From assembly GCA_900314755.1 (NCBI GenBank), contig OMWH01000003.1, positions 62,001 through 126,000 on the forward strand: a DNA stretch of 64,000 bases, written 5' to 3'. Position numbers and translations under genes: made by a program. Below the pieces are notes generated by a model. That model did not search any database and had not been told where the DNA came from. It was given only the letters and a program-made list of their open reading frames with translations. This document shows positions 32,956 through 43,051 of this stretch, piece after piece. The DNA comes from an uncultured Prevotellaceae bacterium. GTDB taxonomy: Bacteria; Bacteroidota; Bacteroidia; Bacteroidales; Bacteroidaceae. How positions within the stretch are numbered: the stretch's first letter is position 1; the number at the start of each line of letters is the position of its first letter.

Positions 32956-35900
32956 GTGGATTTCCTGCTCATCGTCATCGGATTACTTGTCCTGCTCGGC
33001 ATTGTCGCCGCCATCCTCTCAAGGGGTGACGACGAGCCTGTCGTGCAAAAAGAGGGCGACTGCGGCTCATGCAGCAGCAGAGCGGAATGTAAACTTGCCG
33101 ACTTGGTGGAGAAAGGAAAGAAGACCTGCGGACTCATCCTGCTGTTGTTACTCATGGTGGCGTGCTCTACGAAGAAGAACACTTCAACCATGCGCTGGTG
33201 GCATTCGTTCCACGCCCGCTACAACACATACTTCAACGGCTCACAGGCTTTCATCGAAGGCAGTCTGGAGAAAGAGACCGGGAACAAGGACGACCATACC
33301 CAGATGATTCCCCTCTACACCGTTGCCAACAAAAACAGCAAAGATATCGGAAAGTCGCAGTTCGACCGTGCCATTGAGAAATCAGAGAAGGCGATACGCA
33401 GACACAGCATCAAGTCACGGCCCGTATGGAAAAAGAACAGGCGGAAGACGAAGAAAGACCTGGAATGGCTTAACCGCAAAGAGTATAACCCGTTCCTCTG
33501 GAGGGCTTGGCTGCTGATGGGTAAGTCACAGTTCCAGAAAGGAGAGTTCGAGGAGGCTGCCGCCACTTTCGGATACATGGCTCGCCTGTATCAGACACAA
33601 CCTGTCATACTGGCACGTGCCAGGGCTTGGCAGGCAAAATGCTATGCGGAAATGAACTGGCTGTATGAGGCAGAAGACCTCATCACGAAGCAACGGCGTG
33701 ACTCCATACCACGCAGAGCCGCCGCAGACTGGGACTACACCCTTGCCGACTATCATATCCGCAGTGAGCACTGGCAAGAAGCGGTCATCTATCTTCGCAA
33801 GGCAATCCGTCATGAGCGGAGGAAGAAACAACGTGCCCGTATGTGGTTCCTGATGGGACAGATAGAGACACTGCAGGGGCATCGCCAGCAGGCATACGAC
33901 GCCTATAAGCACGTCATCCGGCTTAACCCGCCTTATGAGCTGGAGTTCAATGCCCGTATCGCACAGAGTGAGGTGATGGCGGCGACGGATGCCAAGAACA
34001 CCATCAAACGGCTGCGGCGCATGGCTGCCTCTGACAACAACAAGGACTATCTCGATCAGATATATTACGCCATCGGTAATACCTATCTCATCCAGCGGGA
34101 CACCCTCAACGCCATCGCTGCCTATGAGAAAGGCAATGAGAAAGCGACTCGCAGCGGTACTGAGAAAGGAGTGCTGCTATGGCAGTTGGGTAACCTGTAT
34201 TGGCAGCAGGAGAAATATAGTGACGCAAGACGCTGCTATGGAGAAGCCATCGGACTCCTCGACCAGGACCGCCCCGGCTATAAGGAACTTGCCCAGCGTT
34301 CCAAAGTCCTCGACGAACTGGTACCCTTTACGGAAGCTATCCATCTGCAAGACTCCTTGCAACAACTGGCGAATATGCCGGAGGCTGAGCGTAACAAAGC
34401 CATCGACAGGGTCATCCAGGAACTGATCAGGAAAGAGAAAGAGGAGAAACGGAAACAACAGGAAGCGGAGGCTGAGCAACAGTTGCAGCAGAGTGGTGGC
34501 AGCAACTTGCCACAGACGCAGACACAGACAACCAGACGACCCACTACTCCTGTCTCGCAACAGAGCAACGTCTGGTATTTCTACAACCCACAGGCTGTCA
34601 GCCAAGGAAAACAACGCTTCGAGCAACAATGGGGTAAACGACCCAATGCGGATAACTGGCAACGCTCCAACCTCACCGTACTGAAACTGGACCAAGACGA
34701 GGAGCAACAAGAGGAGCAGGAGACGGGGCTGGACGGCACAGAGTCAACGGACTCCATCACGTCCTCGCAACAAGCGGACAGTGTAGCCACCGAGGCAAGC
34801 GACCCTCATACCAGAGAGTATTACCTTGCACAGATACCGTTTACAGAAGAACAGAAACAAGCCAGTGACGCTATTATCATGGAGTCGCTCCTGAAGGCTG
34901 GCATCATCCTCAAAGACAAACTCGACAACCTGACACTGAGCCATCGCATGCTCTACCGACTCGTCACCCAATATCCTGACTACGAGCATAATGACGAAGC
35001 GTGGTATCACCTCTACCTCATCTATGCCCGGCAAGGGAAATGGGATGAAGCGGAGATGGCACTGGCAAGGATGAAGGAGAGTCATGCGGAGAGCCAGTGG
35101 ACGATTCTGCTCTCTGACCCCTACTATGCAGAGAACCAGCGTTTCGGGCAACATATCGAGGACTCTCTCTATGCCGCCACCTATCAGGCTTTCCGCGAAG
35201 AGCGGTATAAGGAGGTGGAGACAAACGTCCGACTGTCGGCTGAGCGTTTCCCCAACGGACAGAACCGTGCTAAGTTCCTGTTCATCGAGGGACTGAGCCT
35301 GCTGAACAACCAGCGGGCTGACAGCTGTGTGGCACGGATGCGGCAGATCGTGGAGCAGTATCCTGAGAGTGAGGTCAGCGAGATGGCAGGACAGATAGTG
35401 AAAGGTGTGCAGCAGGGCAGACGATTAGTAGGAAGCCGTATGACGGCTGATGATATCTGGCGACAGCGACAGAACCTGGAGAATCCTAACGATTCGACTG
35501 CCATGGACACGCTGAGCACTGTCAGGGATACCCGCTACACCTTCATCCTCGCCTACTCGCCAGACAGTGTCAACCAGAACCAGTTGCTCTATGACATCGC
35601 AAAGTACAACTTCACGAGTTACCTGGTTCGTAACTTCGACATCAATATTGACACGGATGGAGCTATCAGCCGTATGATGGTCAGCGGTTTCCGCAGCTAC
35701 GACGAGGCTTTGCAATATGCCCACCAGCTGTTTGCCAACATACAGATGAGTCAGCGGCTTGCCGGTTGCCGACGCATCATCATCAGTGACGAGAACCTCC
35801 CCTTGCTGGGAACAGTATACAGCTACGATGACTATGACATCTTCTTCCGAGAGGAACTGGCACCCGTCCCCGTCCCACAACAGCAACTGCTGACACAGCC

Positions 35901-36039
35901 CGACACGATTGTCGAGGAACCGGTGGAGGAAGAGGAGGAGCAACAATCCCAAGAAGAAAACGAAGACGACTTCTTTGGTAATGATGCCCCTCCACAGAAT
36001 GTGGAACCAGTTGACTTCCCTGATGACTTCTTCAGATAG
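32956..36039 (+). CDS. porW: PorW/SprE-like TPR lipoprotein with N-terminal extension
   Basis: PorW is an outer-membrane-associated lipoprotein of the type IX secretion system. From about residue 57 the sequence is lipoprotein-like (TCGLILLLLLMVACSTKKNT, lipobox Cys about 70), followed by RWWHSFHARYNTYFNG and many TPR-like helices to a proline/glutamate-rich end. Before it, residues 1-50 form a membrane helix plus a short cysteine cluster (CGSCSSRAEC), like a separate small membrane protein, in the same frame without a stop. Start GTG 32956 gives a fusion; TTG 33103 or GTG 33106 would give an ordinary lipoprotein. porX follows, a known functional partner. Confidence 0.7.
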   Translation: MDFLLIVIGLLVLLGIVAAILSRGDDEPVVQKEGDCGSCSSRAECKLADLVEKGKKTCGLILLLLLMVACSTKKNTSTMRWWHSFHARYNTYFNGSQAFIEGSLEKETGNKDDHTQMIPLYTVANKNSKDIGKSQFDRAIEKSEKAIRRHSIKSRPVWKKNRRKTKKDLEWLNRKEYNPFLWRAWLLMGKSQFQKGEFEEAAATFGYMARLYQTQPVILARARAWQAKCYAEMNWLYEAEDLITKQRRDSIPRRAAADWDYTLADYHIRSEHWQEAVIYLRKAIRHERRKKQRARMWFLMGQIETLQGHRQQAYDAYKHVIRLNPPYELEFNARIAQSEVMAATDAKNTIKRLRRMAASDNNKDYLDQIYYAIGNTYLIQRDTLNAIAAYEKGNEKATRSGTEKGVLLWQLGNLYWQQEKYSDARRCYGEAIGLLDQDRPGYKELAQRSKVLDELVPFTEAIHLQDSLQQLANMPEAERNKAIDRVIQELIRKEKEEKRKQQEAEAEQQLQQSGGSNLPQTQTQTTRRPTTPVSQQSNVWYFYNPQAVSQGKQRFEQQWGKRPNADNWQRSNLTVLKLDQDEEQQEEQETGLDGTESTDSITSSQQADSVATEASDPHTREYYLAQIPFTEEQKQASDAIIMESLLKAGIILKDKLDNLTLSHRMLYRLVTQYPDYEHNDEAWYHLYLIYARQGKWDEAEMALARMKESHAESQWTILLSDPYYAENQRFGQHIEDSLYAATYQAFREERYKEVETNVRLSAERFPNGQNRAKFLFIEGLSLLNNQRADSCVARMRQIVEQYPESEVSEMAGQIVKGVQQGRRLVGSRMTADDIWRQRQNLENPNDSTAMDTLSTVRDTRYTFILAYSPDSVNQNQLLYDIAKYNFTSYLVRNFDINIDTDGAISRMMVSGFRSYDEALQYAHQLFANIQMSQRLAGCRRIIISDENLPLLGTVYSYDDYDIFFREELAPVPVPQQQLLTQPDTIVEEPVEEEEEQQSQEENEDDFFGNDAPPQNVEPVDFPDDFFR

Positions 36040-36094
36040 AATCACGAATTAATAAAGCACAGATTATCACCTCTTAATAAAAAAATAATAAGTT

Positions 36095-37636
36095 ATGACA
36101 AACGGACTATTACTTTGGGCTGACGACGAGATGGAGCTACTGCGTCCACACCTGCTTTTTCTGGAGAAGAAGGGGTACGAGGTAGTAACCGTAACCAATG
36201 GTACGGATGCCATAGAGGAATGCCGCCAACGCACCTTCGACCTGGTATTACTTGACGAGATGATGCCGGGACTGACTGGCTTGGAGACCTTGCAGCGCAT
36301 CAAGGACATCCAACCTACCGTCCCCGTCGTGATGGTCACCAAGAGCGAGGAGGAGGACATCATGAACCAGGCAGTGGGACAGAACATCGCCGACTACCTC
36401 ATCAAGCCCGTCAATCCTAACCAGATATTACTGACACTCAAGAAATTCATCCATAAGCGTGAGATTGTTGCCGAGGTGACACAGAATGCCTACCAGCAGC
36501 AATTCCAACAGATGAGTATGCAGATGATGGACTGCAGGACATGGGAGGACTGGACGGAGATGTACCGCCAACTTGTCCGCTGGGAGTTACAGCTCTCTGC
36601 CACCGACTCTGCCATGGGTGACATGCTGCGGATGCAGAAAGAAGAGGCGAACATCGGCTTTGCCAAGTTTGTCAAGAAGAACTATATGGGCTGGCTGGAG
36701 AAACGTGAGATGATGATGAGTCCTGACATCTTCAAACAGAAAGTCTTCCCTGCCCTCACGGCAGGAAGGAAGGTCTTTCTCATCTTACTCGACAACTTCC
36801 GCTATGACCAATGGAAGACTATCGAGGGAGAGCTTTCTGACTTCGAGATTGACGAACAGCTCTATTGCAGTATCCTGCCAACGGCGACACAGTATGCCCG
36901 CAATGCCATCTTCTCAGGACTGATGCCCGACCAGATAGCCCGTATGTTTCCTGACCTTTGGGTTGATGAGGACGAGGAAGAGGGAAAGAACCTGAATGAG
37001 GGTCCTCTCATCCAGACACAGATTGACCGTTACAGGAGGCATGACACTTTCTCTTACCATAAAATCAATACCACAGATGATGCGGAACGTTATATGAACC
37101 AGTTCCCGCTGCTGGAGAAGAATGACCTCAACGTGCTGGTCATTAACTTCATCGACATGCTGTCGCATGCCAGGACAGAGTCCAAAATGGTACGTGAGCT
37201 TGCCCATGACGAGGCAGCTTATCGCTCACTGACCCTCTCATGGTTCCGTCACTCCATCATGTCACAACTGCTCCGTCAGTTGGCACAGACTGACTACCAG
37301 GTGATTATCACCACAGACCACGGCTCTATCCGTACCAACTCACCCGTCAAAATCATCGGTGACCGTAATACGAATACCAATCTGCGGTATAAACTCGGCA
37401 AGAACCTCGCTTATGACAACAAAGACCTCTTCGTCATCAAGGAGCCACAGAAAGCATACCTTCCGACACCTAACCTCTCAACGAGCTATGTGTTCGCCAC
37501 TGGTGACCAGTTCTTTGCCTACCCCAACAACTACAATTATTATGTCACCTACTATCGGAATACCTTCCAACACGGAGGCATCTCGATGGAAGAGATGATG
37601 ATACCATTCATAACACTAAAAGGAAAAAACAGATAA
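36095..37636 (+). CDS. porX: PorX: response regulator with PglZ domain
   Basis: PorX controls type IX secretion genes in Bacteroidetes with the kinase PorY. The 513-residue protein has a receiver domain (1-125) with the acidic pair ADDE (9-12), phospho-acceptor in LVLLDEMMPG (about Asp54) and Lys in LIKP. A helical bundle (about 130-210) leads to a PglZ/alkaline-phosphatase-like domain with LLDNFRYDQW and TTDHGSIR. It lies 55 bases after the porW-like gene and two bases before tsaE. The receiver-PglZ fusion is diagnostic. Confidence 0.9.
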   Translation: MTNGLLLWADDEMELLRPHLLFLEKKGYEVVTVTNGTDAIEECRQRTFDLVLLDEMMPGLTGLETLQRIKDIQPTVPVVMVTKSEEEDIMNQAVGQNIADYLIKPVNPNQILLTLKKFIHKREIVAEVTQNAYQQQFQQMSMQMMDCRTWEDWTEMYRQLVRWELQLSATDSAMGDMLRMQKEEANIGFAKFVKKNYMGWLEKREMMMSPDIFKQKVFPALTAGRKVFLILLDNFRYDQWKTIEGELSDFEIDEQLYCSILPTATQYARNAIFSGLMPDQIARMFPDLWVDEDEEEGKNLNEGPLIQTQIDRYRRHDTFSYHKINTTDDAERYMNQFPLLEKNDLNVLVINFIDMLSHARTESKMVRELAHDEAAYRSLTLSWFRHSIMSQLLRQLAQTDYQVIITTDHGSIRTNSPVKIIGDRNTNTNLRYKLGKNLAYDNKDLFVIKEPQKAYLPTPNLSTSYVFATGDQFFAYPNNYNYYVTYYRNTFQHGGISMEEMMIPFITLKGKNR

Positions 37637-37638
37637 TC

Positions 37639-38067
37639 ATGGAAATAAACATACAAAGCATAGACACCATCCGTGAGGCTGCTCACGAGTTTATCCAACA
37701 TATCGGTGACACACGCGTCTTCGCCTTCTATGGCAAGATGGGAGCAGGTAAAACAACATTCGTCAAGGCAATTTGCGAGGAGCTGGGCTGTCATGATGTC
37801 ATCACCAGTCCTACCTTTTCCATCGTCAATGAATATACGCTCAACACTGACCTCCCGACCCTTGACACCCATACCGCCTATCATTTTGACTTCTACCGTA
37901 TCAAGAAACTGGAAGAAGTCTATGACATGGGATATGAGGAATATTTCTACAGTGGAGCGCTCTGCCTGATAGAATGGCCTGAGCTGATAGAAGAAATCTT
38001 GCCCGATGACTCTGTGCGAGTCAGTATTACCGAGCAAGAAGATGGTACAAGAAAGGTCTCCTTCTGA
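37639..38067 (+). CDS. tsaE: TsaE, ATPase of t6A tRNA modification
   Basis: TsaE is the ATPase partner of TsaB and TsaD in making threonylcarbamoyl-A37 of ANN-decoding tRNAs. The 142-residue protein has Walker A FYGKMGAGKTTFVKAI (about 31-46), TSPTFSIVNEY (about 56-66) and the acidic YHFDFYRI (about 78-85) typical of the family. It starts two bases after porX, so it is co-transcribed. The stop codon lies in the loop of the terminator shared with trxA. Confidence 0.9.
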   Translation: MEINIQSIDTIREAAHEFIQHIGDTRVFAFYGKMGAGKTTFVKAICEELGCHDVITSPTFSIVNEYTLNTDLPTLDTHTAYHFDFYRIKKLEEVYDMGYEEYFYSGALCLIEWPELIEEILPDDSVRVSITEQEDGTRKVSF

Positions 38068-38087
38068 GAAGAGACCTTTCTTGTTTT
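38052..38087. terminator. Terminator between tsaE and trxA
   Basis: AAAGGTCTC (38052-38060) and GAGACCTTT (38071-38079) pair around the tsaE stop, followed by TCTTGTTTTT. The convergent trxA ends here too. Confidence 0.75.
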
Positions 38088-38090
38088 TAT

Positions 38091-38405
38091 TTACAATAAT
38101 GCGTCGAATTTCTCCTGTATCTTTGCCTTCGGCTGGGCACCTACCATCTTATCAACCAACTGACCGCCCTTAAAGAACAGGATGGTTGGGATGTTACGGA
38201 TACCAAACTCTGCAGCAAGTTCCTCATTCTCCTCAACGTCACACTTACCAACAGCAATACGGCCGTCATACTCCTCAGCAAGTTCAGAGATAACGGGACC
38301 TACCATACGGCAGGGACCGCACCATGTTGCCCAGAAATCTACCACTAATGGCTGCTCGCCATTCTTCAGGCTCTCGAAATTTTCAGATGTGATTGTTACT
38401 TCCAT
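38091..38405 (-). CDS. trxA: Thioredoxin
   Basis: The 104-residue cytosolic disulfide reductase has the classic active site ATWCGPCRM (about 28-36) and the cis-proline stretch IRNIPTILFF (about 69-78). The length is that of a single thioredoxin domain, with no signal peptide. It lies 72 bases downstream of dnaE on the same strand, and a terminator is shared with tsaE. The possible joint transcription with dnaE is suggested only by spacing. Confidence 0.95.
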   Translation of the reverse strand: MEVTITSENFESLKNGEQPLVVDFWATWCGPCRMVGPVISELAEEYDGRIAVGKCDVEENEELAAEFGIRNIPTILFFKGGQLVDKMVGAQPKAKIQEKFDALL

Positions 38406-38477
38406 AATCTGATTGCATTTAATTATTAATAATATAATGTATATGATGTTTCATGCAAAAACCATGCCACGATAAAG

Positions 38478-41400
38478 CTAATTAATCTTATAGTCTAAAC
38501 CGGGCGATTTCTCAATAAAGTTGACCAATGCGTTCTTGACATCAACATATTTGCTGCTGCTACGCATTAAGACATGACTGTTCCCTGTACTGTCAACCAG
38601 CTGAATAAACAATTTCGTCTTTCCGGGATTAGAAGTAATGAGCTCTCCTAAATCCTCCACTATCTGCTCGTCCAGTAAGTCGGTAGTCATTGTAATAGTC
38701 AGCCGGTCAAGCGCATTCTCCTTAACAGTCTGCAAGTACTGAACGTCTTGCACTTTCAGTTCCATCTGGTCACTATGCAGGAAGCGAGGCTGCAGCTTGG
38801 CAGTCACATAAACAGCTGAGCCAATCTCAAACATTCCCTTGCGGTCACCCCAGTCTTTTCCGAAGAGTGCCAGCTCGCCACCGCCCTGGAAATCCTCAAT
38901 CGTTATGAAGCCACAAGGTTCTCCCCGTTTAGTAAACTTCTGCCGGACATCCGTCACAATACCTCCAAAGATGATATCCTCACGATCTGACAGTTTCTGC
39001 ACATCAGCCAATTCCGCACAATGTGTATTACACAATTTCTCAAGGACGACACGATATTCATCTAACGGATGAGCAGACAGATAGATTCCTACATAATCAC
39101 GCTCTTTGTTCAGACGCTCAATATCACTCCATCGAGCCGCCTCGGGAATTGGCGGGGTTGCGATGTCCACCTCGTTTTCACCTCCAAACAGGGAGTTGCG
39201 CATCTCCTGCATCCCCATCTGATACATCTGCCCGTAACGAACCAAGGTATCCAGGAACACCTCTCCCTTACTGTTCAGACCAAAGAAATTCTCACGGGGA
39301 ATGCCAAAGCTGTCAAAGCCGCCACTTAAAGCAAGACTTTCAAAGGCTTTACGGTTGACGCATGAGAAGTTAATACGCTGGGCAAAGTCAAAGATAGACT
39401 TATAAGGTCCATTCTTCTCCCGCTCATCAATAATGGCATGTGCCACACTGTCACCCATTCCTTTGATAGCGGCAAGTCCGAAACGAATCTCACCCTTCTT
39501 GTTTACACCGAATTTTGTATAACTCTCATTGACATCAGGACCCAGTGTAGCTATACCCATCGCCTTACATTCATCCATCAGCTTCGTTATTTCAGAAATC
39601 TGGTCACGGCGACGACTCATAATCGCCGCCATAAACTCCGCAGGATAGTTCGCCTTCAAATAAGCAGTCTGGAATGCCACCCAGGAGTAACAAGCCGCAT
39701 GTGACTTATTGAATGCATACGAAGCAAACGCCTCCCAGTCACTCCATATCTTTTCCAGCACCTTAGGGTCATGTCCGTTCTTCTTGCCGCCCTCAATGAA
39801 TTTGGGTTTCATGGCATCAACGATGTCCTTCTTCTTCTTACCCATCGCTTTACGAAGAGCGTCACTCTCACCACGGGTAAAATCGGCAAGAAGACGGGAA
39901 AGGAGCATCACTTGCTCCTGATAGACCGTGATACCATAGGTGTCCTTCAGGTATTTCTCCATGACGGGAATGTCGTAAGTAATAGGTTCCTCACCATGCT
40001 TACGTCTGATAAACTGGGGAATATATCCCATAGGACCCGGGCGATAAAGGGCATTCATGGCTATCAGGTCTTCAAATACCGTAGGCTTTAATTCCCTCAA
40101 GTATTTCTGCATACCGTTGGATTCAAACTGGAAAGTGCCGACGGTACGTCCCTGCTGATACAGCTCATAAGTCTTAGGGTCGTCAATAGGTATGTTATCC
40201 AAATCGACATCGATACCCCGAGTCTGTTTGATAATATCACACGCCTCCTTTAACTCCGATAATGTCTTGAGCCCAAGGAAGTCCATTTTAATAAGTCCTG
40301 TGGACTCAATCACATGACCGTCATATTGCGTACAGTTCGTTTTCTGGTCTTTGAAGTCCGGATCGTCAGCAGTGGACACTGGTACCCAATCGCTGATAGG
40401 GTCACGACAGATGATAAAGCCACAGGCATGGATACCCGTCCCACGCACTGTTCCTTCCAGCATCTTGGCATATTTGATAGTATTCCGTAAGGCAGGGTCG
40501 TTACTTGCCTCAGCTTCCCTCAGCTCGGGAACTGCCTTGATCGCATTCGACAGGTTCATCTTCGGAGTCTTACCGTCCACATCCGGCAGACGGTCAGGAA
40601 TAGCCTTACACAAGGCGTTCGAGACATTGATAGGAACTTTCTCCACACGTGCAACATCCTTGATGGAGTTTTTGGTAGCCATGGTCGCATAAGTGATGAT
40701 ATGCGCACAATTCTCATGCCCGTATTTATCCTCTACCCACTTCAACACTTTACCACGACCATCATCATCAAAGTCTGTATCTATATCAGGAAGAGAGATA
40801 CGGTCAGGATTCAGGAAACGCTCAAACAGCAGGTCGTATTTCAGCGGGTCAATCTTGGTGATACCCAGACAATAGGCGACCACTGAGCCTGCCGCAGAGC
40901 CACGTCCAGGACCTACCATCACGCCCAACTCGTCACGTGCCGAGTTGATGAAGTCCTGCACGATGAGGAAGTATCCCGGGAAACCCATCGTCTTCATGAT
41001 ATGCAACTCAAAACGAATACGGTCGTCCACCTCTTTCGACAAGGGGTCGCCATATCTCTTCTTAGCACCTTTATAGGCAAGTTCCGCAAGATAGTCAGCC
41101 TCAAACTTGATACGGTATATCTTGTCATAACCACCCAGCTTCTTGATTTTCTTCTCCCCCTCCTCTGGTGACAAAGGATTCTCGCCATTTTCGTCACTGG
41201 TAAACTCATCATAGAGTTGCTGCTCTGTGAATTTCTGCCGCCATTGCTCCTCCGTACCAAAAGACTCCGGGATAGGGAAGAACGGCATGATGGGGTCATG
41301 GTCAAGACTGTATATCTCCACCTTATCCAATATCTCAGTGGTATTAGCAAGGGCTTCAGGGACATCGGAGAAGATAGCGTTCATCTCCTCACGGGTCTTA

Positions 41401-42197
41401 AACCACTCCTGCTTGGAGTATAACATACGGGTCGGATCGTCCAAGTCCTTACCCGTTGACATACACAACAGGTGGTCATGCGCCTCAGCATTCTCCTGAT
41501 CGACGAAATGGGCATCGTTCGAACATATCAGCTTGATGCCATATTCCTTTGCTAACTCTATCAATACCTTATTGGCTTTTTGCTGCAAAGGAAAAGTCTC
41601 CCTATTAGCACGGATGGTAGGATCCGTTACCTCATGCCGCTGAAGCTCCAGATAGTAGTCATCACCGAAAATTCCATGATACCACTTTACCGCCTCACGG
41701 GCACCGGCAATGTCTCCTTCCAATATCTTATGAGGCACCTCGCCAGCAATACAGGCAGAACAGACTATCAGTCCCTCATGATATTTTTCCAAATCTGCAC
41801 GGTCCGTACGAGGACGCATGTAATAGCCGTCCACCCATGAATTACTGACCAGCTTGATCAGATTCTTATAGCCCTGATAGTTCTTGGCAAGCACTATCAG
41901 GTGATAACCGCTCATATCCTCTTTACCACGTCGAAGCTCCTTACCGCCATAACGTGACACATACATTTCACAACCGAAGATCGGTTTAAAGGGCTCCAAA
42001 CCTTCCTTCTTGCGACCTTTGTTGATACCTCCTACATAATCATGGAACTCCTTGATACCGAACATATCTCCATGGTCGGTAATTGCCATGCCCCGCATGC
42101 CGTTTCCTATAGCTTTGTCCACCAGACGCTTGATACTCGACTGACCATCAAGGATAGAGTAATATGTATGCACATGTAAGTGTATAAAGTCTTCCAT
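38478..42197 (-). CDS. dnaE: DNA polymerase III subunit alpha
   Basis: This is the replicative polymerase. The 1239-residue protein opens with a PHP domain (FIHLHVHTYYSILDG, 4-18; ITDHGDMFG) and has the catalytic aspartates in PDIDTDFDD (about 458-466), followed by the palm, fingers and a C-terminal OB-fold (IIFGGIVTDVRQKFTKRGEP). A beta-clamp site is expected but not pinpointed. Length is near the E. coli enzyme plus an acidic insertion (about 328-345, DENGENPLSPEEGEKK) in the finger-proximal region. trxA follows 72 bases downstream. Confidence 0.96.
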   Translation of the reverse strand: MEDFIHLHVHTYYSILDGQSSIKRLVDKAIGNGMRGMAITDHGDMFGIKEFHDYVGGINKGRKKEGLEPFKPIFGCEMYVSRYGGKELRRGKEDMSGYHLIVLAKNYQGYKNLIKLVSNSWVDGYYMRPRTDRADLEKYHEGLIVCSACIAGEVPHKILEGDIAGAREAVKWYHGIFGDDYYLELQRHEVTDPTIRANRETFPLQQKANKVLIELAKEYGIKLICSNDAHFVDQENAEAHDHLLCMSTGKDLDDPTRMLYSKQEWFKTREEMNAIFSDVPEALANTTEILDKVEIYSLDHDPIMPFFPIPESFGTEEQWRQKFTEQQLYDEFTSDENGENPLSPEEGEKKIKKLGGYDKIYRIKFEADYLAELAYKGAKKRYGDPLSKEVDDRIRFELHIMKTMGFPGYFLIVQDFINSARDELGVMVGPGRGSAAGSVVAYCLGITKIDPLKYDLLFERFLNPDRISLPDIDTDFDDDGRGKVLKWVEDKYGHENCAHIITYATMATKNSIKDVARVEKVPINVSNALCKAIPDRLPDVDGKTPKMNLSNAIKAVPELREAEASNDPALRNTIKYAKMLEGTVRGTGIHACGFIICRDPISDWVPVSTADDPDFKDQKTNCTQYDGHVIESTGLIKMDFLGLKTLSELKEACDIIKQTRGIDVDLDNIPIDDPKTYELYQQGRTVGTFQFESNGMQKYLRELKPTVFEDLIAMNALYRPGPMGYIPQFIRRKHGEEPITYDIPVMEKYLKDTYGITVYQEQVMLLSRLLADFTRGESDALRKAMGKKKKDIVDAMKPKFIEGGKKNGHDPKVLEKIWSDWEAFASYAFNKSHAACYSWVAFQTAYLKANYPAEFMAAIMSRRRDQISEITKLMDECKAMGIATLGPDVNESYTKFGVNKKGEIRFGLAAIKGMGDSVAHAIIDEREKNGPYKSIFDFAQRINFSCVNRKAFESLALSGGFDSFGIPRENFFGLNSKGEVFLDTLVRYGQMYQMGMQEMRNSLFGGENEVDIATPPIPEAARWSDIERLNKERDYVGIYLSAHPLDEYRVVLEKLCNTHCAELADVQKLSDREDIIFGGIVTDVRQKFTKRGEPCGFITIEDFQGGGELALFGKDWGDRKGMFEIGSAVYVTAKLQPRFLHSDQMELKVQDVQYLQTVKENALDRLTITMTTDLLDEQIVEDLGELITSNPGKTKLFIQLVDSTGNSHVLMRSSSKYVDVKNALVNFIEKSPGLDYKIN

Positions 42198-42272
42198 AGA
42201 GAATAATATTTCTGATTTAAGCGGTAAAGTTACACCGAAAAGACGAGATAACCAAAAGAATAAGGTAAAAAA

Positions 42273-42304
42273 TTTGTAAGATAGACAAAAAAAACGTATC
42301 TTTG
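42273..42304 (+). promoter_or_regulatory. psd promoter
   Basis: TTTG (42273-42276), 20 bp, TATCTTTG (42297-42304): a perfect consensus, leader about 30 bases. Confidence 0.85.
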
Positions 42305-42337
42305 CATGTTGAATGGTAACAATCCATAAAACTACTC

Positions 42338-43036
42338 ATGGGAGAAAGAATCCAAAAAATAAAAAAGCTGAAGAAAATAAGAATACACCGGGAGGGTACC
42401 AATGAACTGACAATCAGTATGCTGTTGCTGATGGGTATCGGCTTTGCCCTCTGGTATCTGATAGACAACCCTATTCCCTTCTGGGTATTTATCGCCATTT
42501 TCGGTACCGCATGGGCTATGGCACTCAACTTCTATCGCTGTCCTATCCGTTATTTCAATGGAGACACCGAGAAACTGGTCGTGGCTCCTGCTGATGGAAA
42601 GATCGTAGTGATAGAGGAGACAGAAGAGAACGAGTATTTCCATGACAAGCGCCTGATGATCAGTATCTTCATGAGTCCGCTCAATGTCCATGCCAACTGG
42701 TTCCCTGTGGATGGCAAAGTTAAGTTCGTGAGCCACCATAACGGCAATTACCACAAGGCATGGCTGCCTAAGGCGAGTGAGGAGAACGAACATGCGGATA
42801 TCATGATTACCACTCCTGACGGTGAGGATATTCTCGTACGACAGATAGCTGGTGCGATGGCACGGCGTATCGTGACTTACGCTAAAGCCGGAGAGGAGTG
42901 CTATATCGACGAACATTTAGGATTCATCAAACTCGGTTCCCGTGTAGATGTCTTCCTTCCCCTGGGTTCAAAACCTTGTGTGATAATGAACCAGCCGACG
43001 ACTGGAGACCAGACTGTGATAGCAAAACTAAAATAA
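42338..43036 (+). CDS. psd: Phosphatidylserine decarboxylase proenzyme
   Basis: The enzyme makes phosphatidylethanolamine from phosphatidylserine at the inner membrane. The 232-residue protein is of the short type, with an N-terminal membrane stretch (about 25-65), [11 protein letters not shown] (about 115-125) and the self-cleavage motif in [13 protein letters not shown], where Ser of LGS becomes the pyruvoyl group. pssA, its pathway partner, lies six bases or so downstream, and the perfect promoter at 42273 drives both. Confidence 0.93.
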   Translation: MGERIQKIKKLKKIRIHREGTNELTISMLLLMGIGFALWYLIDNPIPFWVFIAIFGTAWAMALNFYRCPIRYFNGDTEKLVVAPADGKIVVIEETEENEYFHDKRLMISIFMSPLNVHANWFPVDGKVKFVSHHNGNYHKAWLPKASEENEHADIMITTPDGEDILVRQIAGAMARRIVTYAKAGEECYIDEHLGFIKLGSRVDVFLPLGSKPCVIMNQPTTGDQTVIAKLK

Positions 43037-43051
43037 CGATTATTGAGCATC

